Position numbers and translations under genes: made by a program
Shown here: positions 44,237 to 52,918 of the stretch, piece by piece
Layout: each line of letters opens with the position of its first letter
Numbering within the stretch: position 1 is the first letter of the stretch
The notes under the pieces: model-generated
Database searches by the model: none
What the model was told of the DNA's origin: nothing
Seen by the model: the letters and a program-made list of their open reading frames with translations, nothing else
DNA from: Megalonaias nervosa
Taxonomy: Eukaryota > Mollusca > Bivalvia > Unionida > Unionidae
NCBI GenBank assembly: GCA_016617855.1
Contig: JAECUM010016856.1
Coordinates: 43,501-107,500 of the forward strand
Direction of reading: 5' to 3'
DNA length: 64,000 nt

Positions 44237-45331
44237 TTAAGTGACTAATTGTGGTGTTTCAGCTACAAATTCCAAACACCACCAGTAAGACGTTGCGGTT
44301 ATTGTTTGATCATCTGCTTCCAGTAAAAATATTTCTTCAGCATCTTTATTTAACACTACAGATACAACTCCAGAGAAAGCATCTGTTGAATGACGCCACG
44401 GAAATGTTGTAGTATAAATTTTAAACTTTGCAGAGCTAAAGATAGACAGTCTATAAACACCAGTAATCTCCGCGGTATATTTGATAGTGTTATTTTGCTG
44501 TGACCATGTTGTTAATCCTGATGCTACTGTGTACACGATATTTTTAACTTGTCCGTGTGGAATTTTAATCAGATTAGTTTTTTGAACAATATTAGGTATT
44601 CCACTGACAATATCATTGAGTTTCATGTTAACGTCGGCTAGTTTTATGTCAACGGTTGGTTGTTCCCCAAAAAAATCTTTAATGGTTTTGTTTACATTTC
44701 TACGAAAATTTAAGAACGTTTCGACATGTCTAGAAAAAGTAGCACTAAGTGTAGTAATTTCATCACCTATTGTTTTTAGAGGAATTTCCTTATCGTCTAC
44801 ATATTTTTTTGTTGCAACATCAAAATCAAATTCTGGTGTTCTAAGATTATTAATACCATTATTATTCATGTTGAGAAATGCACGCATTATACCGCCGTTG
44901 GCCAATACGTATTTAGATTCTTGATCGTCGACATATTTCTTTGTTGCGGCGTCTGTATCTGTGACTGGGTTTCCAAGGTCTATAATTTTATTTTGATTCA
45001 TAATAATGCTACCCGTAAACAAATCACCAGCTTTCTTAATATAATCGCTGACTGACGTACCGGAATCTTGTATTTTACCCTGATCAGTAAAAGTAACTAT
45101 ATTATTAACCACCGCATTAGGAACTCGTATAAGTACATCTGGTAGTTGTATATTACTAGTTTTTAATCGTCCTTCCTTATCCTGAAAAACGACTACTTCG
45201 TTTTGATCCACACTGTTTATGTTTAATAAATCATCAATCTCATTTCTGAGCTGATCGAGAGTTGCGTATTTAGATAAATCAGCTTGCTGCTGCGCTTTAC
45301 CACGAGAAGATCTTCCGTAAATATCCACCAT
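44237..45331 (-). CDS. Fibre-like attachment protein with phage-tail-type repeats
   Basis: An intact 364-residue protein. Residues 109-136 and 152-180 are two copies of a repeat ending DAATKKYVDD or DVATKKYVDD, preceded by NKIIDLG and NGINNLR. This is the repeat of phage tail fibres and other trimeric shafts. An N-terminal helical segment (residues 12-40) could anchor to the capsid. The C-terminal 120 residues are beta-rich with aromatic residues (LTTWSQQNNTIKYTAEITGVYRL...) and resemble a knob of the C1q/TNF or jelly-roll kind. I infer a vertex fibre for host attachment. It lies between the membrane protein and the protease with 10- and 8-bp gaps. Confidence 0.75.
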   Translation of the reverse strand: MVDIYGRSSRGKAQQQADLSKYATLDQLRNEIDDLLNINSVDQNEVVVFQDKEGRLKTSNIQLPDVLIRVPNAVVNNIVTFTDQGKIQDSGTSVSDYIKKAGDLFTGSIIMNQNKIIDLGNPVTDTDAATKKYVDDQESKYVLANGGIMRAFLNMNNNGINNLRTPEFDFDVATKKYVDDKEIPLKTIGDEITTLSATFSRHVETFLNFRRNVNKTIKDFFGEQPTVDIKLADVNMKLNDIVSGIPNIVQKTNLIKIPHGQVKNIVYTVASGLTTWSQQNNTIKYTAEITGVYRLSIFSSAKFKIYTTTFPWRHSTDAFSGVVSVVLNKDAEEIFLLEADDQTITATSYWWCLEFVAETPQLVT

Positions 45332-45339
45332 TATATTTA

Positions 45340-45752
45340 CTAATGTCTGTTTAAATGTGACGTCGTAGTATATTCATGTACAACTTTGTGGGGTGGTTTT
45401 GTTGATTTTGAAACAGCATCAAGTACGTTAAGTACTTCTCGACCACATATTGGTGGATCAGTTAATGTTTGTGTTGGTAACGTTGAATACCATATTGGAG
45501 TACTTTGATAGCCGCCAATATACTTTAAGAATTCTTTTGGTGGAGCTAGTCCATATGAATCAAAATAAATAATTCCACGTGGATCAATTGCATATCCAAC
45601 CCAATGTGTGCCTGGACCAGAGTTTTCATCGAGATTAATAATACCTGTTTCAATATTGTTTGGTTGTTTCGGTAATTGATCACGCATAAAACTCCTCTAA
45701 AATTTTTTATTTTTAATTTTTTAGCAGCATCTAGTAAATCAAAATTGGACAT
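45340..45752 (-). pseudogene. Adenain-like cysteine protease, frameshifted near the N-terminus
   Basis: The maturation protease of adenovirus/Polinton virions. From ATG 45752 the first frame reads SNFDLLDAAKKLKIKNFRG. A one-base shift at about 45688-45691 (an A4 run on plus) leads into the catalytic frame. There the His of GPGTHWVGY, the Asp of IYFDSYGL and the Cys of DPPICGREVLNVL form the recognisable triad (His28, Asp43 and Cys81 counted from the in-frame Met at 45687). Length is short compared with adenoviral protease but normal for Polintons. The frameshift removes the conserved N-terminal helix unless translation starts at Met 45687. Confidence 0.88.
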
Positions 45753-45760
45753 AGGAGATA

Positions 45761-46231
45761 TTAGTAAACTGTCCCTGGTAATCTTAGGCCTTTTCCGTAC
45801 CATGAATGTGGAGTCCCTGGTAATCTTAGACCCCTTCCCTTTTTTTTGATTCCCTTTCCTGTTGCTTTCTTTAATGCCATTCCAGCAGCGGTTCCAACAG
45901 CGCCTAATGCAGCTGCTTTTGCAACAGCTGGGGCTGCAGCGGCTATTAATGCTGGTATAGCAGCAAGAAGTGGAAATATACCACCCGTCTTAATGATGTC
46001 TTTAATGGCATCCGCAGAAAGATTAAGTTTTGTACCTTTATTTGATTTTTTGGCTTCATCGAAATGCCTGAGCTGACGTTCTGTAAGAGATAATTTATTT
46101 GAACCGCTCATCTGATCTTTCTTTAGCAATATTTTTAATCCACAGTTATTTTTTGATGCTGATTGTATCCTTTTAATCTGACCAGGAATCAGACTAACAT
46201 TAACGTGATTATACGACATTATAATATTCAT
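45761..46231 (-). CDS. pX-like core/minor virion protein
   Basis: An intact 156-residue frame (a second Met lies four codons in). It has a basic N-terminal half, an amphipathic and hydrophobic Ala-rich segment at residues 83-120 (AAIPALIAAAAPAVAKAAAL), then a very basic tail. The tail holds two copies of a short motif, RGLRLPGT (133-140) and KGLRLPGT (147-154), ending in VY. An Ala-rich segment plus a duplicated Gly-Leu tail is typical of adintovirus proteins compared to adenovirus pX/pVI. Likely DNA-condensing or membrane-active. It lies between capsid protein and protease. Confidence 0.65.
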   Translation of the reverse strand: MNIIMSYNHVNVSLIPGQIKRIQSASKNNCGLKILLKKDQMSGSNKLSLTERQLRHFDEAKKSNKGTKLNLSADAIKDIIKTGGIFPLLAAIPALIAAAAPAVAKAAALGAVGTAAGMALKKATGKGIKKKGRGLRLPGTPHSWYGKGLRLPGTVY

Positions 46232-46242
46232 AAACGATCTAA

Positions 46243-47632
46243 TTACATGTTTTCTACTGGGGCATCAACGACTCTCATTCGTCCACCAACACCTTCAAGT
46301 AACATTGATTTATCGCTGAGTATAACAGCAATTGCTCTGTAATTGGCAATAGCTCCTATTGTCACACGAGCTCGAAAGTGTATATCGACTACTGACTGTC
46401 TGGTTAAATCTAAATGTTCGAGCGAAAAGTAATAAATTGGATATAAAGTTGTAAAATCTAACTGTGATATTTGTAAACCAGTATCAATATTTTGATCACG
46501 GCCCATGAACGTCATTAGACGGTGATATGCACGTGCTACATGATTTTGATCGAAATTCAGTAATATATCCTCGGATGGTTCTTGATGTCCATTTATTCTT
46601 AAAGAAACTTCGGAAACACCAAGATTGTCAAATATCATAATACTACGTAGTTGATTATCCACCCGTGCAGCATCTTGAAGCGCAATGAATATATGTCGTG
46701 GCGCAGAAACACCTTGCTGAGAATCTATTTGCCATGTAAAAAAAACCATTAATATTACTCTGGATAGCATCTGTGGTCATTGTTAACCATGATAATGCTG
46801 ATTTACCACCTTGACTCATAAAAGCAAGTAACCGATCTTCTTCAGGTACTGTTGGAGTCATCACTGGCATCCACAATGAAAGTTTTGTCAGAATTACTCT
46901 ACCAGCATCACCAGCGGATCGCCATATTGCATCATTGTCAGTTGCTTTTCGTACAAGTACAACCGTATGTTTGGCTCCAAAACTGACTTTTCTGACATTT
47001 CTACAGAATCCAAAGATATGTGATAGTGGAATGGCACATGAAAATGCTCTTCTTCCACCACGCAACATTGCTCGACGTGATCTAAATCCTAAGTTGAAAT
47101 CTGCATCTACATTAATAATCATACTTTGTACATCATCGTTGGCGTCTCTAGCAAAATTTCTTGGTCGTCCTATTTCATATTGTCGATACTCTGGAGAATC
47201 AGTTGTATCTTTTACAAACATCATAGATGGACCAGCTGATCTTGAATAATCGTCGCTGTATCTTGCAAGACCTAATATCGTTGTAGCAACATCAACGTCC
47301 TTCTGAATTGATTCAATATTTTTACCATCAATCATGTACGTTGCGCTATCAAATAAGGCCATAATACCATTATTAACAAAACCGACACTAACATCGTCTC
47401 CATATGCTACTGGTGCTGCAGGATTAGCGATATTTAAAATTTCACCTTCTACTTCAATAAAAGCCTCAGCGGGTAGGAAATACCTACTTGTATCCTGAAC
47501 CTGTAGTTCAATTCGTCCACGCTGATCTGGAATTCGAGCGTCATAAGAATAATATTGATAATCACGCACAGACTCATCTTTAAGTACTGGTGCGTCCATG
47601 TCGAATGCGGGATCAGATATGCGCTTAAACAT
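46243..47632 (-). pseudogene. Major capsid protein (double-jelly-roll type), one frameshift
   Basis: The first frame starts at ATG 47632 (FKRISDPAFDMDAPVLKD...) and runs about 297 codons. At an A8 run on the plus strand (46738-46745) the capsid frame shifts, and the C-terminal 165 residues continue in another frame to TAG 46243-46245 (for example DSQQGVSAPRHIFIALQDA and IDTGLQISQLDFTTLYPIYY). The total is about 463 residues. Beta-rich composition, size, position next to the pX-like and protease genes, and the N-terminal phrases match Polinton/adintovirus hexon-like capsid proteins as I recall them. The A8 location allows slippage or a sequencing error as well as true decay. Confidence 0.85.
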
Positions 47633-47646
47633 CTTTATTATATTTA

Positions 47647-48096
47647 TTATCGTCTAAAACGAAGACCACTTCCTGCTATCAGACTAGCGGTTATATTGTT
47701 TTCTTTTTCTGACATTGGTACACTAGCCAACTCTGCTAGTTTTTGATTAGCAACTTGATTTATTATTTTACTGACATTTGGAGGCATTACTTCAGTACTA
47801 GGTAATTTTACTGGTGGTTGAGGTTTTCGTCGTATTAATCGTGCTAGCCTATCTTTGATAGCTGAAAATGCTTTACCAGCGAGATTACCCATAGCACCAA
47901 TACCTTTTTCACGAACAACATCAATAGCTTTCATACCCAGTTGCTTTGCGATCGGTATTGCTTTTGGGGCTATCCTTCTAAATAGACCCTGAACAACATC
48001 ACCTAGTCCATCTCCGTAGGTTGTTTTGTATACTGGTAATCGTGAATTTATTACCCTGACCATGGTTGGTCCACGTTGAGTACTATGTACGATCAT
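47647..48096 (-). CDS. pVI-like minor capsid protein with protease-site-like C-terminus
   Basis: I chose the ATG at 48096 (149 residues) because the longer open frame to 48234 runs back over the upstream gene's end. The N-terminus has YKTTYGDGLGDVVQGLFRR, an amphipathic lead as in membrane-lytic pVI. A basic middle (KDRLARLIRRKPQPP) follows. The protein ends LIAGSGLRFRR, where IAGSG fits the adenain cleavage pattern [I/L/M]xGx-G and would release a six-residue basic peptide. I infer a pVI-type linker between capsid and core. Spacing is 14 bp to the capsid gene start. Confidence 0.65.
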   Translation of the reverse strand: MIVHSTQRGPTMVRVINSRLPVYKTTYGDGLGDVVQGLFRRIAPKAIPIAKQLGMKAIDVVREKGIGAMGNLAGKAFSAIKDRLARLIRRKPQPPVKLPSTEVMPPNVSKIINQVANQKLAELASVPMSEKENNITASLIAGSGLRFRR

Positions 48097-48127
48097 TTTA
48101 TTATAGTAATTGTATTTAATTACGTAC

Positions 48128-48610
48128 TCAGTCACTGTAGTAGTCATCGGCAATTTCGTTAATAAGAGACTGATAAACATCAACGTCCATGATACCGCCA
48201 GTAAATAACCGTCTACAAATATCAGCTGCTTCATTAATTATTTCTGGAGAATTATTACCAGATCGTTTTCCTCCGATGAGAATCTCCAGACGTTCAACGT
48301 CAGAGATAACGTTATTAGGACATAGAGTAAAATCACCTCCAGTAGGGAAACCTTCTCCAGTAACACTTAAATAAGATTTTGGAATAATTTTATCAATTTC
48401 AGATTCTGGGTATCCTAATTCCTTTAATTTGAATTTAATATCTCTTAGTGCATTAATTTCATACTCTATTGTTTCGGGGTCCTCACCACGTTCTCTCAAT
48501 GAGTATATTTTTTTTTTATTAATATTAGCATTTTTAATTAATATTTGAACTCTGTACCCAATAACTGGACTTTCCTCTGCTTTTATTTTTGATCCTTTTA
48601 CTTTTCGCAT
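48128..48610 (-). CDS. Unknown late protein, 160 aa
   Basis: Intact frame whose ATG (48610) overlaps the end of the preceding gene by 13 bp, so the two are translated from overlapping frames. Helical, charged N-terminal part (RVQILIKNANINKKKIYSLR, then EIDKIIPKSYL), a Gly-rich centre (SVTGEGFPTGGDF) and an acidic C-terminus (NEIADDYYSD). No family recognised. Its place in the block suggests a virion or assembly protein. Confidence 0.6.
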   Translation of the reverse strand: MRKVKGSKIKAEESPVIGYRVQILIKNANINKKKIYSLRERGEDPETIEYEINALRDIKFKLKELGYPESEIDKIIPKSYLSVTGEGFPTGGDFTLCPNNVISDVERLEILIGGKRSGNNSPEIINEAADICRRLFTGGIMDVDVYQSLINEIADDYYSD

Positions 48611-49569
48611 TTTTTGTTTGCTGCTCTCCTTGTCATTGGTGGTGATGATGATCTTAATGGTGGTGGTAATGATAATGATGGTTGTGATTCCGATGTTGTT
48701 TCAGGAGCAGGCTGTAATTCCGATGTTGTTTCAGGAGCAGGCTGTAATTCCGATGTTGTTTCAGGAGCAGGCTGTAATTCCGATGTTGTTTCAGGAGCAG
48801 GCTGTAATTCCGATGTTATTCGAGGAGCTGGTTGTTTTCTTTTTATATATTTTCGTTTTGGTCTTGCTGCTGCTTCTTCTCTTGCTTTTTTCTTCTCTCC
48901 TTTCGCCTGTATCTTGCTTTCTTTCTCCTTTCTATCTCTTTCTTCCTGCATTGTAGCTAAAATATTAATTTTATTTATATAATCTCGATATTCTGGATCA
49001 CTGGATTTAACTTTTTCAACATTCGTGTTTATGCGATATATTGCTTTATACCACTGATCACGGGTTCTAATATCTTTAACGTTTCCAGGTTTCATTAATG
49101 TTTCTCTCCGACTAAAACCAGCAAAAGCAAGCACAGCTAACATATTTGTATCATCAACAATCCCCCTAATTGTTTTAACAGCATTTTCAGTAAATTTATT
49201 TACCAATTCAGCAGTAGTACTACTAACAACTTTATCTTGTTTAGGAGCTGGTGCTTCAGCGACTACAGGTGTTGGTTGAGCAGCAGTAATTTCAGCTGGA
49301 AGTCCACGTAAAAGTCTTTTTGTCTGTTTTGTTCTCTCCGCTATTTTTTCAGTTGCCTCAGCGGTTTTCTCTAAAACAGGAAGAAGAGGTTTAGTTGTTT
49401 CAGTAATTGGTTTAAATAATTGTTTTGTATCCTCTTCAAATTCAACATGAGATTCTTGTCGTTGTTGTAATTGTTGCTTGACAGCATCACGAACAGGTAA
49501 ATATTTCCTAATTGCTTCTAGTCGTTCTCGTGCTAATCTAGCAGAGTGAGGTTCGCCTATAACGACCAT
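48598..49569 (-). CDS. Long coiled, repeat-tailed late protein, 323 aa
   Basis: First gene of the minus-strand late block, starting 35 bp inside the right terminal repeat. The N-terminal 120 residues are charged and helical. The centre has LAVLAFAGFSRRETLMKPGN, then a highly charged Lys/Glu region (DRKEKESKIQAKGEKKKARE). The C-terminus is a tandem decapeptide TSELQPAPET repeated four to five times (30-bp DNA repeat at about 48706-48825), then a Ser/Pro-rich basic tail. It could be a core or tegument-like DNA-binding protein. No named family. Confidence 0.65.
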   Translation of the reverse strand: MVVIGEPHSARLARERLEAIRKYLPVRDAVKQQLQQRQESHVEFEEDTKQLFKPITETTKPLLPVLEKTAEATEKIAERTKQTKRLLRGLPAEITAAQPTPVVAEAPAPKQDKVVSSTTAELVNKFTENAVKTIRGIVDDTNMLAVLAFAGFSRRETLMKPGNVKDIRTRDQWYKAIYRINTNVEKVKSSDPEYRDYINKINILATMQEERDRKEKESKIQAKGEKKKAREEAAARPKRKYIKRKQPAPRITSELQPAPETTSELQPAPETTSELQPAPETTSELQPAPETTSESQPSLSLPPPLRSSSPPMTRRAANKKCEK

Positions 49570-49603
49570 TATTAATAATATTTATACTGGCTGTTTAATT
49601 TAC

Positions 49604-49849
49604 AGCAGCAGGCAGGGCGGCCGACAAAAATTAATTGACCCGCGAGCAAACTAAACGCACTATAACATAAAAAACAAAAAGTCAAAAATAAAATAACAAA
49701 AATGAGCTAACATTATTCGTTTTGGTAATAATAAAAGTTAGGAGGTTCGGTTTAGTGTTATTGACATTATTTTTTCAGCCCCTGTAGGAACCTTTATTTT
49801 TATGAAATTTGCTCGAAACCAATTTGTAGGGTTCACCCTGCCTGCTGCT
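49604..49849 (-). repeat. Right inverted terminal repeat of the viral element
   Basis: Read on the minus strand from 49849 it begins AGCAGCAGGCAGGGTGAACC and ends CGGCCGCCCTGCCTGCTGCT. It matches the left repeat at both ends and in the inner phrases GCTCGCGGGTCAA and ATGTCAATAACACTAAACCG. At 246 bp it is longer than the left copy (181 bp). Confidence 0.75.
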
Positions 49850-51390
49850 ACATGTATAACTATGGTCTTTACATATCGACCTATTAAATTATTTGTCAGA
49901 GTACTCAGAGATAAACTGACATTATAATAGCGAGATCCCGGATCTATTAGTTTCGAATGTTAGTTTTTGCTAGATAATAGGTTTATTCCTAAAATAGGAC
50001 GCATATCGCATTTTCAGTCAAGACCTGGGTAATTGCCATGACATGGCTGTTTTGTTGTAGTGTCTATTCTCGCCAGTACATCTATAATGTTTTTAGAATG
50101 GCACATCCTGATGTCGAGTTGTCTTTCTCATTTTGTTGTCGTTCTCACGCTGATAGGAAACGAAACAGCACTTTTCCAGTTTATAGTTAAAGTTTTATAT
50201 TTGCATATAGTTTCTAAACCCTTTTAATATTGTCATCATCCTTGAGATGAATAAGTTTAAAGCTAAGATAATTCATGCCAGGACAAGAACGCTTGCCTAT
50301 TTTACATTGGATCAAGTTCATTATCAATGAAACACTCTCGCTCACTGCTTTGAATTTCGGGTCAAGGTCACAGTCACAAACCACTTTAATTAATGTTTGC
50401 TTGAAATGTTAACATTTCCTAATGTTTTATAAACTCTTTGACTGATTACCTCCTTAATTATGACAGGATTGTGACGTGGGAGTCAAGATCACATGATTTA
50501 TAGTAATGTTTTAATCCCATTCGTAAAATGACCCATTTCTGATAAAATTGCAAACGGACAAATGAGAATTAGGTGACGATCTTGATGCTAGTGAACAGCA
50601 TAGCGCTGAAGCAAAGCACTCGTGAGAGTATACCTAAATAAAATGAAAATGGTTTTTGAATGGTCGAACTGCCCTTCACCGAAAATGACATACTCGAACA
50701 CTTGACAAATGTTAGTCTATGATTGTCATATTACCCCGATTTCACGAGCCATCTTTTCCAGTTATCAGCTAGCCCTCGTATTTCTATGGACTACACAAAT
50801 TTTGTTCACGAGTCCTAAAAATAAAAATAAAAATGTATCGTATTTCATAATTTATAAAAAGAAAACGGTTTTGTCAGTCAGACTAAGAATTATTTGTACT
50901 CATTTTCCTCAAGAGGAGGTAGCGGTACAGTATTTAACATGTCAGACTTGCGATCCCAAGGATGCAAGTTTGAATACCATTGCATCAGCCCTAGCTATAT
51001 TTAGTTCTATCCCATGTTCACACGCCATAAGACTATGCTTTTAATAACAGCTGGTGAACATATCCAAGCAAACATGCGGTAATTTGCTAGTGAAGAATAG
51101 CTGGTAAAGTCATGCTTTGTGTATACACAGATGAAATTTGAAATGCAGGAATGACTGCAGTATTATGTTGTTTGAGGTTCTAATTTAGTAGCTGGTTTTG
51201 CAAATTTTGACCTATGGTCAGTAGGGGAGGGTGGGTGTGGAGTGGAATGGAGGGCTTGTTATTTTTGTGGTATACTTTGTTGATATAGACAATGTTTCAC
51301 CTAAAGTTCATTTGAAGCTGATTGGGAACCGAAAAAGGTGGCTAGAATTTACCGATGTATCAAACATTTAGATCAGTATCACGTGACCGT
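49850..51390. other. Right flank of the virus; GGTCAAGGTCACAG-type repeat fragment
   Basis: No gene supported. 50215-50510 resembles the intronic repeat family at 7040-7690, with GGGTCAAGGTCACAGTCACA followed by the same AACATTTCCTAATG-like core. Confidence 0.55.
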
Positions 51391-51546
51391 GTAAATCCAA
51401 TCAAACTGCAGGACACTCAGTCAATTCGTAATTATTGGAGTTATAATAAAATTAAAAATTAAGGATAACCTGCACAATACGTCTCCTGAAAAGATCTTAA
51501 AATACCAAATTTTAACATTGTGACTAGTAATGATACGTTGGATAAC
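51391..51546 (+). repeat. Dispersed 155-bp repeat, copy 1
   Basis: Direct repeat of 52296-52459. Shared phrases include CAGGACACTCAGTCAATTC, AATTATTGGAGTTA and TTTTAACATTGTGACT. About 85 percent alike by eye. Confidence 0.85.
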
Positions 51547-51944
51547 GAAGAATTATTATAGTCGACTTCCCCGTCATATATTAGGCAACCTTATAATATA
51601 AGGCTGTACTTGATTTTTAAACACTTTTCTGCGGTTATTCAAAAGCAGCAGTATGGAAGAGTAATTCTTGATAACATTTGAATCAATAAAGTCATAAATG
51701 TTTTGAATCAATATATAATTACATAACTTAAGAGAAATGGATAAATCGCAATCGTCTGTTATATCGTCTTAAGCATGATCTCATTGATATGCATTTGCAA
51801 TGTCACATAGTAACCATTTAGACAAAAACATAGGCATCTTATTTTTAGAAAACAATAACGGACCTGATTACACGTTTTTGCTAAAAAAAATGTTTCAGTC
51901 ATTCAATTTGTGACCCTGCAATATTACGTTGTGACCCCTCTGTC

Positions 51945-52175
51945 CTTAAGCTTCTATGTACAGTATAACAAACTTTAATGGAAATGCTATGTATAACAAT
52001 CTCTAATATAAATACTATGTACAGTGTAACAAACTCTAATGGAAATGCTATGTACATATAACAAACTCTGTTAGTAATACTTTGTACAGTATAGCAAACT
52101 CTAATGGAAATGCTATGTACAGTATAATAAACTCTAAAGGAATTGCACTGTACAGTATAACAAACTCTAATTGAA
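51945..52175. repeat. Minisatellite of about 33-46 bp
   Basis: Recurring CTCTAATGGAAATGCTATGT followed by ACAGTATAACAAA, about six imperfect units, between the two copies of the 155-bp repeat. Confidence 0.85.
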
Positions 52176-52295
52176 ATGCTAATTCTATCAAAAGCTTATT
52201 GTGTCTCCGACAGCGTTGGACAAAACCTGACCTGTGGCCCTTTAGTCTAATTTCCTGAAGGACCTTTCCTGTATCGAGGAGACCTTACATCAACA

Positions 52296-52459
52296 GTTTA
52301 AATCCAATCAAATTGCAGGACACTCAGTCAATTCATAATTATTGGAGTTAGAATAAATTACAAATTAAGGCTTAACCTGCACAATGCGTTTCTTCAGAAG
52401 ATCTAAAAATAAAAAATTTTAACATTGTGACTTATAGTAATCATATGTTAGATAATAAC
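52296..52459 (+). repeat. Dispersed 155-bp repeat, copy 2
   Basis: See 51391-51546. The same orientation 0.9 kb apart suggests a segmental tandem duplication, or two copies of one short transposable element. Confidence 0.85.
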
Positions 52460-52721
52460 AAATGCATGGATATGTGCATGGACCTGGCAACACAACGTGC
52501 TTGTTTCATGGGATGTGTCATTTTTGATGTATACAATGCATGGATGTGTGAAGAGACCTGGGCAACACAATATGCCTGTTTTACGGGATGTGTGATTTAT
52601 GATGTATGTGATTTATATGTGATGGATTTTTATTTATTTGTAGTATATGATGTATACAATGCATGGATGTATGCATGGATCTAGAAAACAAAATATGCAA
52701 GAATCTTTACCTTTGTTTCCC

Positions 52722-52918
52722 TTGTCTTAGAGGTTCCTTTCTTAGGTATTGTGGACATTCTGTGTGTCTCTTGTCTTGGAGGTTCGTTTCCTAGGTATTA
52801 TGGACATTCTGTGTGTCTCTTGTCTTAGAGGTTCCTTTCGTAGGTATTGTGGCCATTCTGTGTGTCTCTTGTCCTAAAGGTACCTTTCAAAGGTATTGTG
52901 GACATTCTGGAGCCCAAT
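52722..52918. repeat. 49-bp tandem repeat, 4 copies
   Basis: Units of CTTGTCTTAGAGGTTCCTTT plus CTTAGGTATTGTGGACATTC and TGTGTGTCT, with few differences. Confidence 0.92.

Larger units (their letters stand above)
34029..49849. mobile_element. Integrated Polinton/Maverick (adintovirus-type) dsDNA virus
   Basis: A 15.8-kb unit bounded by inverted repeats that start AGCAGCAGG. It carries the defining gene set of this group: packaging ATPase, retroviral-type integrase, family B DNA polymerase, adenain-like protease and a jelly-roll-type major capsid protein. Accessory genes are phospholipase A2, fibre, pX-like and pVI-like proteins. Genes are intronless and packed with gaps of 8-40 bp or overlaps, unlike the host DNA on either side. 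At least five in-frame stops and five frameshifts mark it as endogenous and decaying. I see no matching 6-bp target duplication (TCAGTA on the left, ACATGT on the right). Group membership rests on recalled family motifs and gene order; the capsid call is the least motif-based. Confidence 0.93.

Noticed and set aside
44616..44924. Plus-strand frame opposite the fibre gene
   Set aside because: Shadow of a clearly better minus-strand gene.
48614..48982. Plus-strand frames opposite the 323-aa late gene
   Set aside because: Antisense shadows of the 30-bp repeat; the minus frame has better protein character and context.
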